Notes under the pieces: generated by a model
Told to the model about the DNA's origin: nothing
Database searches by the model: none
The model's input: only the letters and a program-made list of their open reading frames with translations
Part shown: positions 15,735-24,475 of the stretch, one piece after another
How the letters are laid out: the number at the start of each line of letters is the position of its first letter
Position numbering within the stretch: the stretch's first letter is position 1
Position numbers and translations under genes: made by a program
Source of the DNA: Alistipes sp.
GTDB taxonomy: Bacteria > Bacteroidota > Bacteroidia > Bacteroidales > Rikenellaceae
Direction of reading: 5' to 3'
Assembly: GCA_022511345.1 (NCBI GenBank)
Contig: JAFLRR010000011.1
Span: forward strand, 1 to 64,000
DNA: 64,000 nt

Positions 15735-17366
15735 TCACTCCCCGGCAGGCGACTGCTGCTGCGCCTGCACGGCATCCGCATCGATGCCGCAGGCCGGCAC
15801 TGCCACCACCGTGTAGGGACCTGCAAGCTGCGGCGAGAGCGGTGCTATGCAGGCCGACAGAGCCTCGTCGGCAGCCAGCTTGCGCGAGTCGAGCATCAAC
15901 ACTCCGCCGGCGCAGCGGCCCTGGAGAATATCGTCGGCCGAGACCTCGACGATGTCGCGGCCGAGGTATACGTCCATGCTCTCTGGGCGGCGTATCTTCC
16001 AGACATAGTACTCTTCGGCGCCGTTGCTGCGGGCCAGCTCCATAGCCTGGCGGCACATCGGGCCGTAGCCTATCATGCCGTTCAGCGACGGCAGGGCGAA
16101 GCCTCCGACGAACAGTGCTGCCAGCATGCCGCACGCGAGGGTGCAGACCGCCCCCTGAACTCTTCCGCCGGCAGCCTCCCTGCGGCGGAAGAGCATCGCC
16201 AGCGCCGCCGCGCCGCCAATCGACAGGATGGCTGCCGCAGTCAGGCAGAGCCACCCCTTGAGAAACTCCGTGCCGGGCATATGCGCTGCCACGGCCACTC
16301 CAGGCAGCACCGCAGCAAATATCGCCGCAGGTATTGCCACCAGCACCCTGGGCCAGCGGCCCGCAGGCTGCATACGTTGCAACAACAGTGCTGCAAGGTA
16401 GACCACAAACGGAAATATCGGAGCCAGATATACGGCCAGCTTGGAGCTGAAGGCCGACAGCATGACAAAAGTCGACACCGAGGCCGTGAGGAAGAACCGC
16501 TCCAGTCCGGTCAGCTTCAGGCGCCTCGCACCAACCGCTATGGCTCCCACGGCCAGCAGCGACCACGGCGCCAGCGACCACATGAGCGCCACGACATAGT
16601 ACCACACGGGCTGCTTGTGGTGGAAGGCGTCGACAGCGCGGTCGACGGTCTGGTGGAACAGCAGGTTGTCGAGATATTCGGTGCCGCCCTCAAGGTAGAC
16701 GTTGCCGAACCATGCCGCACAGCATACGGCAAGTATCAGCCACGTCCGCCAGCCCCAGCAGCGGCCCGCCTCGCGCAGGCGCCCCGAAACGGCCAGAAAC
16801 AGCAGCGTGGTGACCAACGGCATGAGAATGCCCACGGGACCCTTCGAGAACAGCGCCCCGAAGACATACAGCGCAAAGAGCATGCGCTGGCCCGCCGTGT
16901 CGCGCTCGCCGCTGTGTATGCGCCAGAATGTTCTCAGGGACAGGACTATGAACATGACCATCAGCATATCGGGCCGCAGCACGACCGACAGGCCCGCAAA
17001 CAGCGCTCCGGTCATGAGCATCAGCATGGCCGCCGTGCGCCAGCCCTCGCCGAGCAGTGAGCGCGTCCAGCTGTCGACGGTACGGATGACCACCAGTGCC
17101 GGAATAATCGAGAAGAGCGCCAGAAACCACATGCATCCGTCGCCCAGCAGCGCCCGGCCGGCCATGACGGCCCACAGATAGAGGGGCGGCTTGTCGGCAT
17201 AGGGCTCGCCCTGGCATGTGAAGGCGAAGAGATGTCCGTCGCGCAGGGCCTCGTCGGCTATGCTCAGGTAGCGCAGCTCGTTAGAGGGGGTGAAGTCGCG
17301 AAGTATCATCGCAGGCAGCAGCGCCGCGAAGAAGATATACGGCAGCAGTGTTGCGGCTCTTTTCAT
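15735..17366 (-). CDS. ArnT-like family 39/83 glycosyltransferase (inner membrane)
   Basis: A 543-residue multi-pass protein of the dolichyl-phosphate-mannose/ArnT superfamily. The N-terminal periplasmic loop holds the expected acidic motif (FTPSNELRY near residues 24-32) and the ADKPPLYLW signature (residues 58-66), followed by about ten more membrane spans and a soluble C-terminal tail. Such enzymes move a sugar from a polyprenyl phosphate carrier to lipid A or another periplasmic acceptor. Its ATG overlaps the LABN gene stop by 4 bases. With the GT2 and epimerase upstream it forms a complete donor-to-transfer set. Confidence 0.85.
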   Translation of the reverse strand: MKRAATLLPYIFFAALLPAMILRDFTPSNELRYLSIADEALRDGHLFAFTCQGEPYADKPPLYLWAVMAGRALLGDGCMWFLALFSIIPALVVIRTVDSWTRSLLGEGWRTAAMLMLMTGALFAGLSVVLRPDMLMVMFIVLSLRTFWRIHSGERDTAGQRMLFALYVFGALFSKGPVGILMPLVTTLLFLAVSGRLREAGRCWGWRTWLILAVCCAAWFGNVYLEGGTEYLDNLLFHQTVDRAVDAFHHKQPVWYYVVALMWSLAPWSLLAVGAIAVGARRLKLTGLERFFLTASVSTFVMLSAFSSKLAVYLAPIFPFVVYLAALLLQRMQPAGRWPRVLVAIPAAIFAAVLPGVAVAAHMPGTEFLKGWLCLTAAAILSIGGAAALAMLFRRREAAGGRVQGAVCTLACGMLAALFVGGFALPSLNGMIGYGPMCRQAMELARSNGAEEYYVWKIRRPESMDVYLGRDIVEVSADDILQGRCAGGVLMLDSRKLAADEALSACIAPLSPQLAGPYTVVAVPACGIDADAVQAQQQSPAGE

Positions 17367-17977
17367 GAATTGTGTTTTTTACCGATGAACAGATTGCGCA
17401 CATAGGCTGCGAAACCCACCGACTGTCCCAGAATCAGCACGGGGTCGAGTCTGAAAAGCGCATAGAGTATGATCATTCCCGAGCCCACGAGGCTCATGAG
17501 CCAGAATCCGGCAGGCAGCACCGACTCGCCGCGGCGCACGGAGCTGTACCACTGGTAGACGAAGCGCAGCGAGAAGATGAGCTGTCCCATAGAGCCGAGC
17601 AGCAGCAGCGGCAGGGGAATCTGTTCGTTGCGGAAGAGTGCCTCGGCGAAGCCCGCTCCGCGCAGCACCATGGCCGCAACGGCAGCCACAGGCGTGAGCA
17701 GCAGCACGATACGCACCGGTGCGGCAATCTTCACGCCCTTCATTTTCAGATTCCACATGTAGACATAGTAGGCCAGAATCTGCCCCAGCAGAATCGAGAA
17801 GTCGTCGCGCAGCCATCCGTAGAGGAACAGCAGCCACGACCCGGCCAGGCTGCATATCCAGAAAGCTGCCGGCGAGACCGTGCGGTGGGCACGCTCCGAC
17901 ATGACCCACTGAATGATGATGCGGGCCGAGAAGAAGGCCTGCGCGATGAAGCCTATGCAGTATATCCAGAAGCTCAT
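17363..17977 (-). CDS. Tandem LABN (lipid-A-disaccharide synthase N-terminal) membrane protein
   Basis: A 204-residue membrane protein built of two copies of the LABN unit. Copy 1 (residues 15-77) reads FFSARIIIQWV ... SPAAFWICSLAGS ... LGQILAYYVYMWNL, and copy 2 (135-196) reads IFSLRFVYQWY ... LPAGFWLMSLVGSG ... LGQSVGFAAYVRNL, so an internal duplication is directly visible. LABN proteins accompany lipid A-modifying glycosyltransferases and resemble small EmrE-like transporters; a flippase role for the polyprenyl-linked sugar is plausible but inferred. It sits between the GT2 (15 bases) and the GT39 (4-base overlap). Confidence 0.85.
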   Translation of the reverse strand: MSFWIYCIGFIAQAFFSARIIIQWVMSERAHRTVSPAAFWICSLAGSWLLFLYGWLRDDFSILLGQILAYYVYMWNLKMKGVKIAAPVRIVLLLTPVAAVAAMVLRGAGFAEALFRNEQIPLPLLLLGSMGQLIFSLRFVYQWYSSVRRGESVLPAGFWLMSLVGSGMIILYALFRLDPVLILGQSVGFAAYVRNLFIGKKHNS

Positions 17978-17992
17978 GGCCGCACTGCGGGT

Positions 17993-18724
17993 TTAGAGGT
18001 CGGTCTCGGCGATGCTCCAGTTGAGCCAGCGGCGCCGCATCCAGCGGTAGGCGAAGCAGTCGACAAGAGGCGCCACAAGACGGTTCATGAGGTTGAACTT
18101 CGAACTGCCTGCCGTGCGCGGGAAGTGCCGCACGGGCAGCTCATGGTATTTGGCGCCCTGCTGCAGCAGTATGAGTGCCGGCAGAAAGCGGTGCATGCCC
18201 TTGAAGAATGGTATGCGGCGTGCCGCGTCGGTGTGCAGCACCTTGAGCGGGCAGCCAGTGTCGGTGGCTCCGTCGTGGGTCATCATGCGGCGGAATCCGT
18301 TGGCGAAGCGCGACTGGAAGCGCTTGAACGACGAATCGTTGCGCTGGGCGCGTATGCCCGTCACCAGCTCGTACTCGCGGGCGAACGGCAGCAGCAGCTC
18401 GAAATCCTCGGGCGTGGTCTGCAGGTCGGCGTCGATATATCCCACCAGCGGCGAGAAGGTGGCGTCGATGCCCGCCTTGATTGCCGCGCTCAGACCGGCA
18501 TTGCGGGCGAACGTTATGTGGTAGAAGTCCTTGTTGCGCCCGCACATGGCAGCCACAGCTTCGCGGCTGCCGTCCGTCGAGCCGTCGTCGACGAAGAGCA
18601 CGCAGGCCGGCACCGAAGCCTTTGGCAGATAGTCGCCGAAAGTCTGCTCCAGACGCTCGATGTTATCCAGCTCGTTGTATACGGGCACGATAATCGTGAA
18701 TTCGTATTCCGAAGTCTTGTTCAT
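17993..18724 (-). CDS. Family 2 glycosyltransferase of the polyprenyl-phosphate (DPM1/ArnC-like) type
   Basis: A 243-residue GT-A protein. It starts with IIVPVYNELDNIERLE, has the nucleotide-binding DDGSTDGS near 46-53, the DAD-like YIDADLQTTPE, and a later CPLKV and basic motif. It lacks C-terminal membrane spans, as do DPM1-type enzymes. It probably loads a sugar onto a polyprenyl phosphate for the ArnT-like enzyme two genes on. It follows the epimerase gene by 12 bases, which supports a uronic-acid or derived sugar as its donor. Confidence 0.82.
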   Translation of the reverse strand: MNKTSEYEFTIIVPVYNELDNIERLEQTFGDYLPKASVPACVLFVDDGSTDGSREAVAAMCGRNKDFYHITFARNAGLSAAIKAGIDATFSPLVGYIDADLQTTPEDFELLLPFAREYELVTGIRAQRNDSSFKRFQSRFANGFRRMMTHDGATDTGCPLKVLHTDAARRIPFFKGMHRFLPALILLQQGAKYHELPVRHFPRTAGSSKFNLMNRLVAPLVDCFAYRWMRRRWLNWSIAETDL

Positions 18725-18736
18725 ATCATTGAATCG

Positions 18737-19759
18737 TTATTCGCGCAGCGGATTGGCCGGCGAGAGATACCACTCCACAAAGCGGCCTATGCCCTCCTTG
18801 AGCGCAGTCACGGGCCTGAATCCCGTGCGCTCGCACAACCTGGTCGTATCGGCATAGGTCACAGTCACGTCGCCCGGCTGCATGGGCTGCGGGTCGACCA
18901 GAGCCTTGCGGCCCAGCGCCTCCTCGAGCGTGCGGATGAAGCCCGCAAGCTCCACGGGGCTGCCGTTGCCTATGTTGTATATGTCGGCCGGCACCCTGCC
19001 CTCGGGCGGGAAGGCGGCCAGACGAACCACACCCTCGATGATGTCGTCGACAAAGGTGAAGTCGCGACGCATATCGCCGTTGTTGAAGAGTTTTATCGGC
19101 CGGCCGGCGAGGATGGCCTCGGTGAAGAGCATCGGCGCCATATCCGGACGTCCCCAGGGGCCGTAGACCGTGAAGAAGCGCAAACCCGTGGCCGGCACTC
19201 CGTAGAGCCGGGCATAGACCTCGGCGAAGAGCTCGTTGCTGCGTTTTGTGGCGGCATAGAGCGACACGGGGTTGACGGCGGCATCCGCCTCGCTGAAGGG
19301 AATCTTCGAATCGTCGCCGTAGACCGAGCTCGACGAGGCGTAGAGCAGGTGCCGCACGGGATAGTGGCGGCAGCACTCGAGCAGGTTCACGAAGCCGCAG
19401 ATGTTGCTGTCGATATATGCGAAGGGATTCTCGAGCGAGTATCTCACGCCCGCCTGCGCAGCCAGGTTCACCACGGTGTCGAACCGGCAGCCGGCAAACA
19501 GAGCGGCGAGCGCCTCGCGGTCCTCGAGATTCATCTTAATGAAGCGCAGCGCGGGATATTTGCTGCTGCGGCACTCGCTGCCGTCGGCGCACTGCGCGGC
19601 ATCGATGCCCAGCGCAGCCAGACGCGCATGCTTCAGACGCACGTCGTAGTAGTCGTTGAGCGAATCTATGCCTACCACTTCGCACCCCTGGCCGGCAAGG
19701 CGGCCTGCGAGGTGGGAGCCGATGAATCCGGCGGCTCCGGTGACCAGAACTTTTTCCAT
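18737..19759 (-). CDS. NAD-dependent sugar epimerase, UDP-glucuronate 4-epimerase type
   Basis: A 340-residue short-chain dehydrogenase/reductase. The NAD-binding TGAAGFIGSH lies at residues 7-16, the catalytic Tyr-Lys pair in YAATK (Y168, K172), with SSSVYG just before it. The IDSLNDYYDVRLKHARL segment is the mark of the UDP-glucuronate 4-epimerase branch, which makes UDP-galacturonate. As the first gene of the envelope operon it would supply the sugar that the GT2, LABN and GT39 proteins then move to the acceptor. The promoter at 19793-19800 stands just upstream. Confidence 0.85.
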   Translation of the reverse strand: MEKVLVTGAAGFIGSHLAGRLAGQGCEVVGIDSLNDYYDVRLKHARLAALGIDAAQCADGSECRSSKYPALRFIKMNLEDREALAALFAGCRFDTVVNLAAQAGVRYSLENPFAYIDSNICGFVNLLECCRHYPVRHLLYASSSSVYGDDSKIPFSEADAAVNPVSLYAATKRSNELFAEVYARLYGVPATGLRFFTVYGPWGRPDMAPMLFTEAILAGRPIKLFNNGDMRRDFTFVDDIIEGVVRLAAFPPEGRVPADIYNIGNGSPVELAGFIRTLEEALGRKALVDPQPMQPGDVTVTYADTTRLCERTGFRPVTALKEGIGRFVEWYLSPANPLRE

Positions 19760-19792
19760 CCGTCAGAGTTTGAAAACCTCCGCAAAGGTAGT

Positions 19793-19800
19793 CATAAATC
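19793..19800 (-). promoter_or_regulatory. Promoter -7 box (TACCTTTG) of the epimerase-GT operon
   Basis: TACCTTTG on the minus strand fits TAnnTTTG and lies 33 bases before the epimerase start. It is the only such box in the gap between the glycosidase and this operon. Confidence 0.5.
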
Positions 19801-19830
19801 CCGTTTTATGCAATCCTCGAACCGGGCGCA

Positions 19831-21252
19831 TCACTCTGCCCGAAAGCCCTCCAGAGATGTCGAGGCGTCGGCCGCCACCAGCACCCTGTCGCAGCCGGGA
19901 CCCTGCGGGCCCTCGTGGCTGAAGGTGCGGATGCCGCTGTCGAACTGCCCGGCATACTCCACGCTGCCGTCCGTCACGTCGTACCACCACACGTTCTTGC
20001 GGCAGCCCGGTATCTTGTCCAAATCGATTGTCAGGGGTCGGTTCGTGTAGGTGTAGACCGCCAGCAGACAGTCGCCGCGCATGGCTGCGGCACGTTCGTA
20101 GCGGAACCCGTTCTCGCCGACTATGATGCTCTGGTCGGCCGTGCGGCGGCCGCCGGGGAAGATGCCCGCCAGCCGTGCCAGATACTTCATCTGGTTGAAA
20201 CCCTCGTCGTCCAGCGCCTCGCGCCAGCTGCGCGTCACGCCGTAGGCGCCCGCGCCGTCGCCCGTGTGCATCTGCATTATTGCTCCGTTGCCGTAGGTGT
20301 GACCGCACGCGCCGGCAAAGACCGACCAGTAGGCATAGCGGCGGGCGTCGCACGCCTTCCACCACTCCTCATTGGGGTCGTGCAGGCCCTGAGGTATGCC
20401 CTCGTAGCTCGGCTCGGCATCGAGGATGGGCTTTGCCGGCACGGCGGCAAGTCCCTGCTCGACGTAGCGCCAGTTGTCCTCGTTGACCGACGCCTGCGCT
20501 TCGGGGTCGCCGTCTCCGCGCGTCTGGTCGTAGCGGCGGTGTCCGCTCTGGAACATATTGAAGTCCAGCCACTCGGCATCGTGGAACCACGTCACCGACG
20601 AGGTGCGGCCGAAGGGATGGAAGCTCATCAGATGGTTCTTGTCCGCACGCTTTATGGCTCGCGCGAGAGTGTTCCACACATCGGTATTGACGTCGCCGCG
20701 CGTATCGCCGCCTATTATCCATATGATATTAGATGCGTCGCGGTAGCGCTCGCCGAGGAATGTTCCGTAGGCCTCGGCCTGGCCGCAGTCCATCATTCCG
20801 GCGCGCACAAGACTGCCCCAGATGCAGACCATGCCGATATATATGCCTTTGTCGGCGGCCGTGCGGACTATGTAGTCCATGTGGTCCCAGTATCCGTAGT
20901 GTCCCTGACGGTCTATGCGGCTGAAATCGAAGCCCTCGGGCATCGACTCCTCGCCGTAGGCATTCACGGCAGGCACTCCGTTGACGGTCTGCACCTGCAC
21001 CACGTTGAAGCCTGCGCGACGGCAGCTCTCGAGATAGAACTCGGCCTCGTCGCGGTCGAGGCGCTCGGGCAGCAGCCAGCCCGTGTCGCCGAGCCAGAAG
21101 AAAGGCTTACCGTCCTCGTACTGAAGCATGCGCCCGTCGTCCGAGACGACCAAGCGGCCCGTTCGTGCTGCCGTATCGCCCGCGCTTTGCCGCGGCGCGC
21201 AGGCCCAGGATGCCACAAGCAGCAGGCATGTCGCAATTCTGAGAATATTCAT
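19831..21252 (-). CDS. Secreted DUF4038-type glycoside hydrolase lipoprotein
   Basis: A 473-residue protein from the ATG at 21252 (an earlier in-frame start would spoil the signal peptide). The lipobox is SWAC with C18. The body matches the DUF4038/apiosidase-like (GH140-related) family: GKPFFWLGDTGWLLP, VVQVQTVNG, YIGMVCIWGS and IIWIIGGDTRGD, where the last acidic residue is a likely catalytic position. The C-terminal 90 residues fit the small beta domain (collagen-binding-like) that often follows. It would act on a plant or host polysaccharide outside the cell. No SusCD pair adjoins it. Confidence 0.8.
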   Translation of the reverse strand: MNILRIATCLLLVASWACAPRQSAGDTAARTGRLVVSDDGRMLQYEDGKPFFWLGDTGWLLPERLDRDEAEFYLESCRRAGFNVVQVQTVNGVPAVNAYGEESMPEGFDFSRIDRQGHYGYWDHMDYIVRTAADKGIYIGMVCIWGSLVRAGMMDCGQAEAYGTFLGERYRDASNIIWIIGGDTRGDVNTDVWNTLARAIKRADKNHLMSFHPFGRTSSVTWFHDAEWLDFNMFQSGHRRYDQTRGDGDPEAQASVNEDNWRYVEQGLAAVPAKPILDAEPSYEGIPQGLHDPNEEWWKACDARRYAYWSVFAGACGHTYGNGAIMQMHTGDGAGAYGVTRSWREALDDEGFNQMKYLARLAGIFPGGRRTADQSIIVGENGFRYERAAAMRGDCLLAVYTYTNRPLTIDLDKIPGCRKNVWWYDVTDGSVEYAGQFDSGIRTFSHEGPQGPGCDRVLVAADASTSLEGFRAE

Positions 21253-21276
21253 AGTCTCTAAAAAGTTGATTCTCCG

Positions 21277-21284
21277 CAAATATA
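21277..21284 (-). promoter_or_regulatory. Promoter -7 box (TATATTTG) of the DUF4038 gene
   Basis: TATATTTG on the minus strand lies 25 bases before the start at 21252. It is only 13 bases from the left 13-bp repeat of the neighbouring island, so the region further upstream (-33 and beyond) was altered when the island inserted. Confidence 0.55.
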
Positions 21285-21297
21285 CGAATTTTTGCGC

Positions 21298-21310
21298 GTC
21301 ATTGCGCCTC
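21298..21310. repeat. Left copy of the 13-bp direct repeat
   Basis: GTCATTGCGCCTC. Read on the minus strand it supplies the last codons and the TGA stop of the island gene (residues EAQ, stop). Confidence 0.8.
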
Positions 21311-22018
21311 CGCAGCCTCAACACAGTTCAGCAGCTTCTCATATATATTCCGATTATTATACTCACGCTCATTTTTTCCAAACTTGAAAGAGTGGAATCG
21401 GCATTGCACTTTATCGAATATGTTCGCTTCTGCGTTTTGAGACACGTTTTCTATAATGTATTTTGATGAATTTTTTAGTTTCTCTTTTACGCTGTTGAAT
21501 GTCTTTTTATTAAACGATTCGAATATCTGGATAAAATATCGCAGATCTACGTCTGGTTCGGCATATAGCTTCAGAAAATCTTTTTTGCAATTGTGCTCGC
21601 CCGCACCCCCGTGAGCCTTAAATTCGACAATACACAAGCGTTTGGCATCTTTATCGTGAATAGTCAAATCTATACGTGCAGATTCGCCGCTATTAGAATC
21701 CCTTTCATATACTTTAGGGCTCGTTTTATCAGCAAATGAATACCTTTTTATCGTAGGCGTTTCTACCGAATAATGCAAACCCGCCTTACAAAGATTTTGA
21801 ATAAATACGCATCTTAATTCCTGTTCGCTGACGCGAATTTTTTCCTTCGAATATTTTGGGAAAACAACCCCGCCTTCCGTGTTTACAGACCGATTATCGC
21901 AACAATACAAATATATCATCTCCAACTCCTCAAAAGTTTTTTCGATAATATCTTCGACTTTGTTTTTTAGCTCTTCTGTTGTCATACCATTTAATTTGCA
22001 GGCATCCAAAGTTAGCAA
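21299..22018 (-). CDS. Putative PD-(D/E)xK nuclease-like protein, horizontally acquired
   Basis: A 239-residue protein (start at 22018, or the ATG at 21985 giving MTTEELKN). I do not recognise its family. A segment near residues 136-154 reads ARIDLTIHDK then CIVEFKAHG, which fits the D...ExK core of restriction-endonuclease-like folds (D139, E152-F-K154). An upstream helical region follows the same general layout as Mrr/DUF-type nucleases. The gene is much more A+T-rich than its neighbours and lies alone inside the direct-repeat island. The stop codon comes from the left repeat. Nuclease activity is inferred from the motif only. Confidence 0.5.
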   Translation of the reverse strand: MLTLDACKLNGMTTEELKNKVEDIIEKTFEELEMIYLYCCDNRSVNTEGGVVFPKYSKEKIRVSEQELRCVFIQNLCKAGLHYSVETPTIKRYSFADKTSPKVYERDSNSGESARIDLTIHDKDAKRLCIVEFKAHGGAGEHNCKKDFLKLYAEPDVDLRYFIQIFESFNKKTFNSVKEKLKNSSKYIIENVSQNAEANIFDKVQCRFHSFKFGKNEREYNNRNIYEKLLNCVEAAEAQ

Positions 22019-22116
22019 AAAAGATTTCGGCAGGCAAATAATTAATCGTCAAACTCATAGTCCCTATATCGTTCGACAACCGGCTCGATATATTCGAAAA
22101 ATTAAAAAATCTCTGT

Positions 22117-22129
22117 GTCATTGCGCCTC
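22117..22129. repeat. Right copy of the 13-bp direct repeat
   Basis: GTCATTGCGCCTC, identical to 21298-21310. It lies 28 bases before the dnaK terminator, in non-coding DNA. Confidence 0.8.
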
Positions 22130-22157
22130 GATATGCAAGCAGCAGCGAACCACAGAG

Positions 22158-22199
22158 ACAAAAAAACAGAAACGGCGTGCAACTCATGGTTGCACGCCG
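22158..22199 (-). terminator. Rho-independent terminator of dnaK
   Basis: CGGCGTGCAAC (22173-22183) pairs with GTTGCACGCCG (22189-22199). On the minus strand a T run follows (A run at 22160-22166 on the plus strand). Confidence 0.85.
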
Positions 22200-22223
22200 C
22201 TCTGCGTATTGTTTTCAGCAGGC

Positions 22224-24131
22224 TTATTTTACCTCCTCGAACTCGACGTCCTCGGGCTGCTGAGCGCCGCCCTGCTGTGCGTCGGGGCCCTGAGCTCCGG
22301 CATTCGCGCCGCCCTGAGCCTGCTGGGCCTGTTGCTGCGCGTAGATATCCTGCGAAGCTGCCTGCCATGCGGCGTTGAGCTCGGCCACGGCCGTGTCGAT
22401 GGCTGCCAGGTCGGCGTTCTTGTGCGCCTCCTTGAGCTTGGCCAGCGCGCCCTCGATTGCCGACTTCTTCTCGGCCGGAATCTTGTCGCCGTACTCCTTC
22501 AGCTGCTTTTCCGTTGCGAAGATGTTCGAGTCGGCAGCGTTGATCTTGTCGATACGCTCCTTCTCGGCCTTGTCCTTCTCCTCGTTGGCCTTGGCCTCGT
22601 CGCGCATGCGCTGAATCTCCTGCTCGGTAAGACCCGACGATGCCTCGATGCGAATCTTCTGCTCCTTGCCGGTACCCTTGTCCTTGGCCGAGACGTTCAG
22701 AATGCCGTTGGCGTCGATGTCGAAGGTCACCTCGATCTGCGGCACACCGCGCGGTGCGGCCGGAATGCCGTCCAGATGGAAGCGGCCGATGGACTTGTTG
22801 TCGCGCGCCATGGGACGCTCGCCCTGGCAGACGTTGATCTCTACCGAGGGCTGGTTGTCGGCCGCCGTCGAGAAGACCTCGCTCTTGCGGGTAGGTATGG
22901 TAGTGTTGGCCTCGATGAGCTTGGTGAACACGCCGCCCAGAGTCTCGATGCCGAGCGACAGCGGCGTCACGTCCAGCAGCAGCACGTCGTTGACCTCGCC
23001 CGTGAGCACGCCGCCCTGAATGGCTGCGCCTACGGCCACCACCTCGTCGGGGTTGACGCTGCGGTTGGGAGTCTTGCCGAAGAACTCCTCGACAATCTTC
23101 TGGATTGCGGGGATGCGGGTCGAGCCGCCGACCAGAATCACCTCGTCGATCTGCGAAGCCTGCAGGCCTGCGTCGCGCAGAGCCGTCTTGCAGGGCTCGA
23201 TGGTCTTCTGCACCAGGTGGTCGCACAGCTGCTCGAACTTGGCGCGCGTGAGGGTCATGGTCAGGTGCTGCGGGATGCCGTTCACGGGCATGATGTAGGG
23301 GAGGTTTATCTCCGTCGAGGTGGTCGACGAGAGCTCGATTTTAGCCTTCTCGGCCGCCTCCTTCAGACGCTGCAGAGCCATGGGGTCCTGACGCAGGTCC
23401 ACGCCGTGCTCGGCCTTGAAGGCCTCGGCCATGTAGTCGATAAGCACGTGGTCGAAGTCGTCGCCGCCGAGGTGAGTGTCGCCGTTGGTCGACTTGACCT
23501 CGAATACGCCGTCGCCCAGCTCGAGAATCGAGATATCGAACGTACCGCCGCCCAGGTCGTAGACGGCTATCTTCATATCCTTGTTCTTCTTGTCCAGACC
23601 GTAAGCCAGCGCGGCCGCCGTGGGCTCGTTGATGATTCGGCGCACCTTCAGACCTGCGATTTCGCCCGCCTCCTTGGTAGCCTGGCGCTGCGAGTCGGAG
23701 AAGTAGGCCGGCACGGTGATGACCGCTTCGGTCACCTCCTGTCCGAGGTAGTCCTCAGCCGTCTTCTTCATCTTCTGGAGGATGATGGCCGAAATCTCCT
23801 GCGGAGTGTATTTGCGGCCGTCGATGTCTACGCGCGGGGTGTTGTTGTCGCCGCGCACTATCGAGTAGGGCGCGCGCTCGATGTCGCTGCCTACCTTGTC
23901 ATACTGCTCGCCCATGAAGCGCTTGATCGAGAAGACCGTGCGCTTGGGGTTGGTGATAGCCTGACGCTTTGCGGGGTCGCCCACCTTACGCTCGTTGGCG
24001 TCGGTGAAAGCCACCACCGAAGGAGTGGTGCGATGACCCTCCGAGTTGGGAATTACGACGGGTTCGTTACCCTCCATCACTGCTACGCAGGAGTTGGTAG
24101 TTCCGAGGTCGATACCGATAATCTTTGCCAT
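22224..24131 (-). CDS. dnaK: Hsp70 chaperone DnaK
   Basis: A 635-residue cytoplasmic chaperone. The ATPase domain (1-385) shows [14 protein letters not shown], the phosphate-2 segment [16 protein letters not shown] and the adenosine motif [14 protein letters not shown]. The linker [15 protein letters not shown] leads into the substrate-binding domain, and the helical lid ends in a Gln/Gly-rich tail with the terminal EDVEFEEVK. Length and motifs are standard. No dnaJ or grpE is adjacent, so it stands as a single-gene unit with its own terminator. No CIRCE-type repeat is visible upstream. Confidence 0.98.
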   Translation of the reverse strand: MAKIIGIDLGTTNSCVAVMEGNEPVVIPNSEGHRTTPSVVAFTDANERKVGDPAKRQAITNPKRTVFSIKRFMGEQYDKVGSDIERAPYSIVRGDNNTPRVDIDGRKYTPQEISAIILQKMKKTAEDYLGQEVTEAVITVPAYFSDSQRQATKEAGEIAGLKVRRIINEPTAAALAYGLDKKNKDMKIAVYDLGGGTFDISILELGDGVFEVKSTNGDTHLGGDDFDHVLIDYMAEAFKAEHGVDLRQDPMALQRLKEAAEKAKIELSSTTSTEINLPYIMPVNGIPQHLTMTLTRAKFEQLCDHLVQKTIEPCKTALRDAGLQASQIDEVILVGGSTRIPAIQKIVEEFFGKTPNRSVNPDEVVAVGAAIQGGVLTGEVNDVLLLDVTPLSLGIETLGGVFTKLIEANTTIPTRKSEVFSTAADNQPSVEINVCQGERPMARDNKSIGRFHLDGIPAAPRGVPQIEVTFDIDANGILNVSAKDKGTGKEQKIRIEASSGLTEQEIQRMRDEAKANEEKDKAEKERIDKINAADSNIFATEKQLKEYGDKIPAEKKSAIEGALAKLKEAHKNADLAAIDTAVAELNAAWQAASQDIYAQQQAQQAQGGANAGAQGPDAQQGGAQQPEDVEFEEVK

Positions 24132-24475
24132 AATCTTATGAGTTTTTACAATTTAATTTTCCGTTTGTCACTGCGGTCTCTCCGGCCGGGCGCATGGTCC
24201 ATGCAGCCGCGTCCGGTTTGCCGCACGACCCCAGACCGGACAAATGTTGTACCAAACGGACTTTCCGGCATCGGCAACCGCCAAAGCGCCGCCGCGACTG
24301 CCAAAATCGCCGTCCGCGCGGCAGAAATACTGACACAATGACAGAAAAAGCGCCAGACCGAACTCCGCGCGGCAGATCTCATGCCGCAGTAAACGGCAAT
24401 CTGCCGGCAGCTGAAAACCCGCCGGCAGACTCGCTCTTATGACATAAATATGCGGAGTTTTGCGCCGCGGCCGCG
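24132..24475. other. Intergenic region between ruvA and dnaK
   Basis: About 340 bases holding the dnaK leader and promoter and the end of the ruvA transcript. A hairpin CTGCCGGC (24401-24408) with GCCGGCAG (24421-24428) lies after ruvA but has no T run, so it is at best a weak terminator. No clear TAnnTTTG box is seen for dnaK, which may point to a different sigma factor. No gene with family features is present. Confidence 0.5.

Larger units (their letters stand above)
21298..22129. mobile_element. A+T-rich single-gene island bounded by 13-bp direct repeats
   Basis: GTCATTGCGCCTC occurs at 21298-21310 and again, perfectly, at 22117-22129. Between them lies one gene in A+T-rich DNA (about 30% G+C in the line sampled) within a G+C-rich neighbourhood. 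The repeats fall at the boundaries of the composition change, between the glycosidase promoter and the dnaK terminator. This is the pattern of an insertion with target duplication or of att sites. No integrase or transposase is inside, so it would have been moved by outside enzymes. Confidence 0.6.

Noticed and set aside
17372..20050. Plus-strand open frame of nearly 900 codons opposite the epimerase-glycosyltransferase operon
   Set aside because: Spans four clear minus-strand genes and their junctions; composition is that of antisense to G+C-rich genes.
21879..24341. Plus-strand open frame of about 820 codons opposite dnaK
   Set aside because: Antisense shadow of dnaK; Leu/Gly/Arg-rich sequence without motifs, and it crosses the dnaK terminator and the repeat island.
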